DNA of 10,919 nucleotides. Origin: an uncultured Clostridiaceae bacterium (GTDB taxonomy: Bacteria; Bacillota; Clostridia; Oscillospirales; Ruminococcaceae). The first letter of the stretch is position 1. Every line of letters starts with the position of its first letter. The translations under genes were made by a program, and so were the position numbers. Where the stretch lies: positions 1 through 10,919 of the forward strand of contig CAMKFY010000028.1 in the NCBI GenBank assembly GCA_946411985.1, given 5' to 3'. The notes beneath the pieces are model-generated. The model did no database searches, had not been told where the DNA came from, and saw only the letters and a list, made by a program, of their open reading frames with translations. This document shows positions 5,758 through 10,919 of the stretch, in pieces.

Positions 5758-6234
5758 TTAAAATACATCAATAAATTCAGCTTTTACAGTTTTATTTTCA
5801 ATAGATATTATAGCATAGCCAGGGCAACTTTCACGTGGCAAGGTTAAACTACCAGGATTTAGTATACATAATTTTTCGTTATATTGAATAAATCTTTTAT
5901 GAGTATGGCCGTAGGCTATTATATCATAATTTAAGTTCTCACCAAAACGTATATAATCTTCCAACCCGCTTTTAACGTTAAAAGCATCGCCATGGCAAGC
6001 AAACATATTAACGCCTTCCAAATTAAGAACTTTATGATCTGGCAAGCCTACAAAATCACAATTCCCTTTCACCATAAACATATTTAAATTTTTATATATG
6101 CCTTTCAACTTTAAATATTCTGATGCGCCATCACCTAAATGCAAAAGAATATCAACATAATTTTTATTTTTCTCTATAACACTTTGCAATTTATTAAAAT
6201 TCCCGTGTGTATCAGAAACAACTAAAACTTTCAT
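5758..6234 (-). CDS. YfcE/MJ0936-family metallophosphoesterase
   Basis: Small calcineurin-like phosphodiesterase with two metal ions in the active site; E. coli YfcE and M. jannaschii MJ0936 act on phosphodiester model substrates, and the natural substrate is usually unknown. All metal ligands of the family are visible in the 158-aa protein: D8 and H10 in VSDTHGN (6-12), D35 in HLGDG (32-36), N58 in KGNCD (56-60), H81 in CHGD (80-83), and H110 and H112 in YGHTHKR (108-114). NPGSLTLPR (126-134) is the usual C-terminal motif. Length is typical. The ribosome binding site is modest (GAGGG about 12 bases before ATG 6234). It stands alone between a divergent gene and a terminator; in other Firmicutes this gene often follows an XTP/dITP pyrophosphatase gene, which is absent here. 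Confidence 0.92.
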   Translation of the reverse strand: MKVLVVSDTHGNFNKLQSVIEKNKNYVDILLHLGDGASEYLKLKGIYKNLNMFMVKGNCDFVGLPDHKVLNLEGVNMFACHGDAFNVKSGLEDYIRFGENLNYDIIAYGHTHKRFIQYNEKLCILNPGSLTLPRESCPGYAIISIENKTVKAEFIDVF

Positions 6235-6258
6235 AATAAAAACACACCCTCAAAAATT

Positions 6259-6286
6259 TTGTTAAAAATAGTATAAATATTATTAA
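6259..6286 (+). promoter_or_regulatory. Weak candidate promoter of the repeat-protein gene
   Basis: TTGTTA (6259-6264) and TATTAA (6281-6286) with a 16-base spacer on the + strand, inside the 79-base divergent spacer and overlapping the opposing promoter. The two promoters would compete for RNA polymerase. Confidence 0.3.
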
Positions 6287-6298
6287 ACATTATAACAA
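6270..6298 (-). promoter_or_regulatory. Promoter of the YfcE-like gene
   Basis: On the - strand TTGTTA (6298-6293) and TATACT (6275-6270) are separated by exactly 17 bases. The start point near 6263 leaves a leader of about 28 bases before ATG 6234. The -35 box overlaps the ribosome binding site region of the divergent gene. Confidence 0.55.
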
Positions 6299-6313
6299 AG
6301 GAGCTATTAATTT

Positions 6314-6730
6314 ATGTCAGACTTCTCAGAACTATTCCAAAAACTATTACAATATAGCGAAACGCAAAACACTAAAGACAACGATACAACAAATAATACT
6401 GCAAATAATACTGCAAATAATACTGCAAATAATACAACAAATAATACAACAAACGATACAACAAATAATACTGCAAATGATGCAGAAAATAATACAACAA
6501 ACGATACAGCAAATAACACAGTAAATGATGCAATAACAGATGTTAAATTTATATCTAATCTACAAAAAATATTTGATAGCGCAGACGAAAATGAGAAAAA
6601 TGCAGAATTTATACGAGCGTTAAAACCACTACTAAGCGAAGACCTGCAACTTAAAGCAGACGAAGCTATTAAAATGCTTAAAATTTTCTCCCTAATTCCA
6701 ATCTTAAAAGACGTTGGAATTTTAAACTAA
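6314..6730 (+). CDS. Tetrapeptide-repeat protein of unknown function (138 aa)
   Basis: Starts at ATG 6314 behind AAAGGAG (6298-6304). Three parts are visible: a short N-terminal helix (MSDFSELFQKLLQYSE), 13 tandem tetrapeptides of the form N-[ND]-[TA]-x at residues 23-74, and a C-terminal helical part (77-138) with FISNLQKIFDS and AEFIRALKPLLSEDLQLKAD. From memory, similar endings with an ALKPxLSxxR...KxDxAIKxLK pattern occur in short uncharacterised Clostridia proteins; I cannot confirm this here and know no function. There is no signal peptide or membrane segment, so it is probably cytoplasmic. The Asn/Thr repeat is likely unstructured and variable in copy number. The 3' end overlaps the 3' end of ruvX by 9 bases in convergent orientation. 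The reverse strand of the repeat also reads open, but only as a repetitive hydrophobic shadow. Confidence 0.8.
   Translation: MSDFSELFQKLLQYSETQNTKDNDTTNNTANNTANNTANNTTNNTTNDTTNNTANDAENNTTNDTANNTVNDAITDVKFISNLQKIFDSADENEKNAEFIRALKPLLSEDLQLKADEAIKMLKIFSLIPILKDVGILN
6380..6535 (+). repeat. 12-bp tandem repeat, 13 units, in frame
   Basis: Thirteen 12-base units of the type AATAATACTGCA / AATAATACAACA, coding NNTA, NNTT, NDTT and close variants. The early units are nearly identical and the later ones (NDAE, NNTV, NDAI) have diverged. Unit length is a multiple of three, so gain or loss of units changes protein length without breaking the frame. Confidence 0.85.
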
Positions 6731-7156
6731 CTTTATTTTGTTATTGTTATTTTTATAAGCTATAAAACTTTCAAGTATTATTGTGGCTGCCACCCTATCT
6801 ATTATATTCTTCTTCTTCCTTTTTTTAGTGTTAGACGTTATTAAATATTTAGAAGCTAAAAGTGTTGTTTGGCGCTCGTCCCATAAGGCCACAGGAAGCT
6901 TTAGAGTATTTTTTAAAGCTTTAGCAAATTCTATGCATTTTAAAGCCTTTTCACCAAAACTTCCGTTCATATTAACTGCCACACCAACCACTAGCATATT
7001 AGTGTTTTTTTCTAATACAATTTTACCTATCTTTTTAACTAAAAGCGCCTCTTCTTCTTCAAATATACTGCAAACAGGATAGCATATAAGCTCATTTTCA
7101 TCGCAAGCTGCTACGCCTGTTCTTTTTTCGCCATAATCTATTGCTAGTAAATTCAT
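6722..7156 (-). CDS. ruvX: RuvX/YqgF-family nuclease (putative pre-16S rRNA nuclease)
   Basis: RNase H-fold nuclease of the YqgF family, linked to 5' maturation of 16S rRNA in E. coli and also proposed as a Holliday junction resolvase. The 144-aa protein shows the acidic active-site residues of the family: D7 in LAIDYGEKRTGVA (4-16), E94 in WDERQTT (92-98) and D120 in IDRVAATIILE (119-129). The segment usually reading G-L-P-x-N-x-D-G is GVAVNMNGS (58-66), so the Pro and Asp are changed, while the catalytic acids are intact. ATG 7156 follows AAGGTG at about 6 bases. It lies 48 bases downstream of carB with no terminator between and is probably on the same transcript. Its 3' end overlaps the convergent repeat-protein gene by 9 bases. 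Confidence 0.93.
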   Translation of the reverse strand: MNLLAIDYGEKRTGVAACDENELICYPVCSIFEEEEALLVKKIGKIVLEKNTNMLVVGVAVNMNGSFGEKALKCIEFAKALKNTLKLPVALWDERQTTLLASKYLITSNTKKRKKKNIIDRVAATIILESFIAYKNNNNKIKLV

Positions 7157-7204
7157 ATATTCACCTTCTCGAACACAACTTAAAATAATTTCGTTAATGC
7201 TGTA

Positions 7205-10200
7205 TTAAATATTTGTAATAGTAGATTTTTTATTTTTGTTTATGTCTATAACAGCTACGTCGTCCATTGTTCTTTTTCTACTTATATTGTCTACTAACGC
7301 ATTCGCAGTGTCAAGGCAGGTGAGGCAGGGTATTGAAAGCTCCACTGTTTTTCTCCTTATTTTAACGCTATCAGAAGCTTGTAACTTGCCCGTATCGGAA
7401 GTAGATATTACAAAATCCACCTCCCTATTTTCTATTAATTTTAAGGTGGAATTTTGACCCTCAAAAGCCTTAAAAACCTGCTCACAAGCAACCGCATTAC
7501 TTTTCAAATATTTTGCTGTGCCAACAGTGGCATATATTTTAAACCCTAAATTTTTAAACTTTCTAGCTATAGGGACTATTTCCGGTTTATCACTATCTTT
7601 CACAGTTATTAATACACCCTTTTTTGTGCTATAATTCATATTATAACCTGCAGCTATTAAGCCTTTAAATAGCGCGTCTGAAAAATTGTTAGCAATACCT
7701 AACACCTCACCTGTAGATTTCATTTCTGGGCCTAAATGCACATCTACATTATGCAGCTTTTCAAAACTAAAAACAGGCACCTTAACAGCCACATAATTTG
7801 CATTTTCAAGCTCAAAATTAGGAATATTAAAACTTTTTATTTTTTCCCCAAATATAACCCGCGTAGCAAGCTCCACCATAGGTATGTTAGTTACCTTGCT
7901 TATATAAGGCACAGTTCTAGAAGACCTAGGGTTAGCCTCTATTATATAGACGCTATTATTATGTATAACAAATTGTATATTTAAAAGCCCTTTCACCTGC
8001 AAAGATGTGGCTATTATTTTTGTATATTCTATTATCTTCTCTTTAATTTCACAAGACAGGTTTTGCGCTGGGTATACCGATATTGAGTCACCAGAATGAA
8101 CGCCAGCTCGCTCTATATGTTCCATTATACCGGGTATTATGCAATCTGAACCATCACATATTGCGTCCACTTCAGCTTCTATTCCAGTTAAATATTTATC
8201 TATTAAAACAGGGTTTTTTATATTCTGCTTTGTTATAATGTTCATATATTCTGTTACATCGTCATTATTATGCGCTATCGTCATATTTTGGCCACCTAAA
8301 ACATAAGACGGCCGCAGCAATACAGGATATTTTAAACTATTAGCAGCTTTTAAAGCCTGCTCTAAACTAAACACAGTATAGCCTTTCGGGCGCGGAATAG
8401 AAAACCTTTCTAATAAATTATCAAACCGCTCTCTATCTTCCGCTATATCTATAGAATCTGGTGATGTGCCAAGAATTTTTATTCCTTCATGGCTTAACTT
8501 TTTTGTTAACTTTATTGCTGTTTGCCCACCAAACTGCACTATAACGCCTTCCGGCTTCTCCACATCTATTATATTTTTAACGTCTTCAAACTGAACAGGC
8601 TCAAAATATAGCCTATCGCCCGTATCAAAGTCTGTAGACACCGTTTCTGGGTTATTATTACATATTATAGCTTCATAACCTAACTTTTTAAGAGCCCAAA
8701 TGCAATGCACACAACAATAATCAAACTCTATTCCCTGCCCTATTCTTATAGGGCCAGACCCTATAACTAATATTTTCTTACTGCCTACCTTGCCTTTATT
8801 AAACTCTAAAACTTCGTTATATTTAGAATCTGCCTCATAAGACGAATAAAAATATGGCGTTGTGGCCAAAAACTCTGCTGCGCATGTGTCCACCATTTTA
8901 AAGCACGGCGATATTTTATTTTTAATGCGTTTTCCTGTAAACTTTTCAATTGTACTATTTAAAAAACCCATTTCTTTAGCTTTAAAATATATATCTTCAT
9001 TTACAAATTCTTTATTGCTGTTTTGCTCCTCTTTTAAAGCTGCTTCCATATCTACCAAATTCTTTATTTTATACAAAAACCAGGCACTAATCTTAGTTAT
9101 CTCTTCTATTAACTCAATTTCAAAATTCCTTTTCAAAGCCTCATACACTAAAAATATACGCTTATCGTCCACCACCTGCATTCTATTTAATATTTCTTCA
9201 TCTTTTAATTTTTCATATTCACTAATGTTTAAGGTATAAACCCCAAGTTCTGCGCCACGCACTGCTTTCATAATAGCGCTCTCAAAATTTGTGGCTATGC
9301 TCATAACTTCACCAGTGGCTTTCATTTGCGGCCCTAAAATTCTACTAGCATATATAAACTTATCAAATGGCCATTTAGGGAATTTCACAACTATATAATC
9401 TAGTGCCGGCTCAAAGCATGCATATGTTTTATTTGTAACCTGATTTAATATTTCATTTAAACCAAACCCTATAGCCACCTTAGTAGCCACCTTTGCAATT
9501 GGGTAACCCGTAGCTTTCGAAGCAAGCGCAGAAGAACGCGATACACGTGGGTTTACCTCTATTACAGCATATTCTAAGCTTTTTGGGTTTAAAGCAAATT
9601 GACAGTTACACCCGCCATTTACCTTTAACTCATTAACTATTGCTATAGAAGAAGACCTTAACATCTGATATTCTTTATCAGATAACGTTACGCAAGGAGC
9701 CACCACTATGCTGTCCCCTGTATGTATCCCTACAGGGTCTACATTTTCCATAGAACACACAGTTATTGTATTGCCTGCGCTATCTCGTACAACTTCAAAC
9801 TCTATTTCCTTCCAACCAGCCACAGACTTTTCAATTAACACCTGATTTATTGGCGAATGCAGCAAACCATTTTTAACTATTTTTAAATATTCTTCCTTTG
9901 TTTTTGCAATACCGCCACCTGTGCCACCTAAAGTGAACGCCGGCCTTATAACTGCCGGCAACCCTATGGTTAGTAATAAGTTTACAGCTTCTTTTAATGT
10001 ATTGGCTATAGCAGAATCTATTACAGGCTGCCCTATTTTTTTCATAGACTGCTTAAATAAATTTCTATCTTCCGCTTTTGTTATTGTTTCTATATTGGCG
10101 CCCAACAATGTTATGTTATTAGCTTTTAAAACCCCTTTTTTATGTAGTTCCATTGAAAGATTTAGCCCAGTTTGCCCACCAATTATAGATAGCAAACTAT

Positions 10201-10450
10201 CTGGTTTTTCTATTTCTATTATTTTTTTTAAGCTGTCAAATGTTAAAGGCTCTATATATATATGGTCTGCCATAAATCTATCGGTCATTATTGTGGCTGG
10301 GTTGGAATTCACCAAAACAACTTCAAGGTTTTCCTCTTTTAAAGCTTTTAAAGCTTGCGTGCCTGCATAATCAAATTCTGCCGCTTGGCCTATTGTTATT
10401 GGCCCAGACCCTATAACCAACACCTTTTTTATGCTTTTAAAAATTGGCAT
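7205..10450 (-). CDS. carB: Carbamoyl-phosphate synthase large subunit
   Basis: CarB makes carbamoyl phosphate from bicarbonate, ammonia (channelled from glutamine hydrolysed by CarA) and two ATP, for pyrimidines and arginine. The 1081-aa length is standard (E. coli about 1073). The two homologous halves are clear: VLVIGSGPITIGQAAEFDY (10-28), GGTGGG (175-180) and VIEVNPRVSRSSALASKATG (296-315) in the carboxyphosphate half; ILVIGSGPIRIGQGIEFDY (560-578), LRPSYVLGGQ (712-721) and IIEANPRSSRTVPYISK (836-852) in the carbamate half. The linker carries DTCAAEF (521-527). The MGS-like allosteric domain spans about 940-1081 with GTAKYLK and RRKTVELSIPCLT. Metal and ATP ligands E298/N300 and E838/N840 are present. 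ATG 10450 follows AAGGAGAG. carA is not adjacent upstream, which is unusual; CarB needs it for glutamine use. No frame damage is seen. Confidence 0.98.
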   Translation of the reverse strand: MPIFKSIKKVLVIGSGPITIGQAAEFDYAGTQALKALKEENLEVVLVNSNPATIMTDRFMADHIYIEPLTFDSLKKIIEIEKPDSLLSIIGGQTGLNLSMELHKKGVLKANNITLLGANIETITKAEDRNLFKQSMKKIGQPVIDSAIANTLKEAVNLLLTIGLPAVIRPAFTLGGTGGGIAKTKEEYLKIVKNGLLHSPINQVLIEKSVAGWKEIEFEVVRDSAGNTITVCSMENVDPVGIHTGDSIVVAPCVTLSDKEYQMLRSSSIAIVNELKVNGGCNCQFALNPKSLEYAVIEVNPRVSRSSALASKATGYPIAKVATKVAIGFGLNEILNQVTNKTYACFEPALDYIVVKFPKWPFDKFIYASRILGPQMKATGEVMSIATNFESAIMKAVRGAELGVYTLNISEYEKLKDEEILNRMQVVDDKRIFLVYEALKRNFEIELIEEITKISAWFLYKIKNLVDMEAALKEEQNSNKEFVNEDIYFKAKEMGFLNSTIEKFTGKRIKNKISPCFKMVDTCAAEFLATTPYFYSSYEADSKYNEVLEFNKGKVGSKKILVIGSGPIRIGQGIEFDYCCVHCIWALKKLGYEAIICNNNPETVSTDFDTGDRLYFEPVQFEDVKNIIDVEKPEGVIVQFGGQTAIKLTKKLSHEGIKILGTSPDSIDIAEDRERFDNLLERFSIPRPKGYTVFSLEQALKAANSLKYPVLLRPSYVLGGQNMTIAHNNDDVTEYMNIITKQNIKNPVLIDKYLTGIEAEVDAICDGSDCIIPGIMEHIERAGVHSGDSISVYPAQNLSCEIKEKIIEYTKIIATSLQVKGLLNIQFVIHNNSVYIIEANPRSSRTVPYISKVTNIPMVELATRVIFGEKIKSFNIPNFELENANYVAVKVPVFSFEKLHNVDVHLGPEMKSTGEVLGIANNFSDALFKGLIAAGYNMNYSTKKGVLITVKDSDKPEIVPIARKFKNLGFKIYATVGTAKYLKSNAVACEQVFKAFEGQNSTLKLIENREVDFVISTSDTGKLQASDSVKIRRKTVELSIPCLTCLDTANALVDNISRKRTMDDVAVIDINKNKKSTITNI

Positions 10451-10503
10451 AACGCTCTCCTTATTAATTTATATTTGCATTAATTTTAACTATTTTAATG
10501 GCT

Positions 10504-10530
10504 CTTATAACAAAACTTAAAACTAACCAA
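10504..10530 (-). promoter_or_regulatory. Weak candidate promoter of carB
   Basis: On the - strand TTGGTT (10530-10525) and TATAAG (10509-10504) are 15 bases apart, about 55 bases before the start codon. Another weak pair (TTGTTA, 16 bases, TATATC) lies about 30 bases further upstream. No PyrR-type leader, attenuator hairpin or T-box was recognised. Confidence 0.25.
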
Positions 10531-10845
10531 TACGATATAAACTCTACAATAAATATAACAAAAATTCAACTCAATTGCTAATATTTTTTTATCGTAACAC
10601 ATTAAGAGTGAACATAATACTAATTTTTCATAATTAATTTTTAGTATTTTTATTAACAAAATAATATTTACTCTATTTATTAGTTTAAATAAAAAGCTCC
10701 ACCAAATTTGCTAAAACAATATACTTCAAACTTACATAGCTTTTAAATTATATAAAACTCACTATTCACATATAATATTTGCACACATTAACCAAACCTA
10801 CAAGCATATTTTAATATTAAAATAATTTTATTATTAATTATTTGG

Positions 10846-10857
10846 CATTCTAGAATG
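10846..10857. repeat. 12-bp perfect palindrome, operator-like
   Basis: CATTCTAGAATG reads the same on both strands and stands out by containing four G/C bases in a nearly all-AT stretch. It is about 400 bases upstream of carB, too far for a simple operator of that gene; it may belong to a gene beyond the window. Confidence 0.35.
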
Positions 10858-10919
10858 TTCTAAAACTTTTATATTAAATAAATATTATATAAACAATATA
10901 ATTAAAAATTCTATTCATA

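Larger units (their letters stand above)
10451..10919. other. Gene-free AT-rich end of the window
   Basis: 469 bases with frequent stops in all frames and no ribosome binding site next to an open frame, apart from the carB site AAGGAGAG right before ATG 10450. It contains an 18-bp AT-only palindrome (10807-10824), a 12-bp palindrome CATTCTAGAATG (10846-10857) and an 8-bp inverted repeat AATACTAA/TTAGTATT (10616-10623 with 10641-10648). No tRNA, riboswitch or DnaA-box cluster was seen. Confidence 0.6.

Noticed and set aside
6307..6519. - strand hydrophobic repeat frame (VLFAVLFAVLF type)
   Set aside because: It is the exact complement of the 12-bp repeat in the real + strand gene; no start site of its own.
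7736..10370. Several + strand frames of 80-150 codons inside carB
   Set aside because: All are antisense to the fully conserved carB frame and have no ribosome binding sites.
10616..10648. 8-bp inverted repeat followed by T-rich sequence as a terminator
   Set aside because: The stem has one G-C pair in eight, the loop is 17 bases and no gene ends there; background AT-rich structure is more likely.

Overview
The window looks like a piece of chromosome from a low-GC Firmicute, most likely an anaerobic member of the Clostridia. Direct evidence: very AT-rich DNA with even richer intergenic stretches, purine-rich ribosome binding sites of the GGAG/GAGG type, TTG starts, AT-biased codons and the standard genetic code (TGG for Trp, TGA as stop). 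ThiI is the short form without a rhodanese domain, and RsmI and ThiI are unusually rich in cysteine. Inference: the long gene-free spacers and a damaged-looking cysteine desulfurase gene would suit a reducing or host-associated genome. I cannot name a species. No mobile element, CRISPR array, tRNA or rRNA was seen.

Left part (1-2733): the 3' two thirds of a NifS/IscS-type cysteine desulfurase on the + strand, whose 5' part appears to sit in another frame. Next come two tandem small genes on the - strand (62 and 59 codons; the second has a TTG start and is too short for ordinary ORF calling), closed by a strong - strand terminator. After an AT-rich spacer follows a + strand gene for a membrane-anchored protein of unknown function (207 aa) with its own promoter and terminator.

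Middle part (2734-5516, + strand): thiI (tRNA 4-thiouridine/thiamine sulfur transfer) and rsmI (16S rRNA C1402 2'-O-methyltransferase) overlap by 4 bases and form one operon behind a good promoter. A GtrA-family membrane protein with its own promoter follows. NifS and ThiI normally work as a sulfur relay and their genes are often adjacent. Here they are about 2.1 kb apart, with inverted small genes between them.

Right part (5758-10450, mostly - strand): carB (carbamoyl-phosphate synthase large subunit, complete at 1081 aa) and ruvX (YqgF nuclease) run leftward, 48 bases apart, probably as one transcript; carA is not next to carB. A YfcE-type metallophosphoesterase also runs leftward, with its own promoter and a terminator hairpin. 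Between yfcE-like and ruvX lies a + strand gene for a 138-aa protein with 13 in-frame tetrapeptide repeats of the N-[ND]-[TA]-x type; its 3' end overlaps the 3' end of ruvX by 9 bases. The last 469 bases are non-coding and extremely AT-rich.

Most of the window is ordinary housekeeping. The parts that deserve attention are the apparent frame break in the cysteine desulfurase, the pair of small unknown genes, the membrane-anchored unknown, and the tetrapeptide-repeat protein. I do not see a convincing new multi-gene system.
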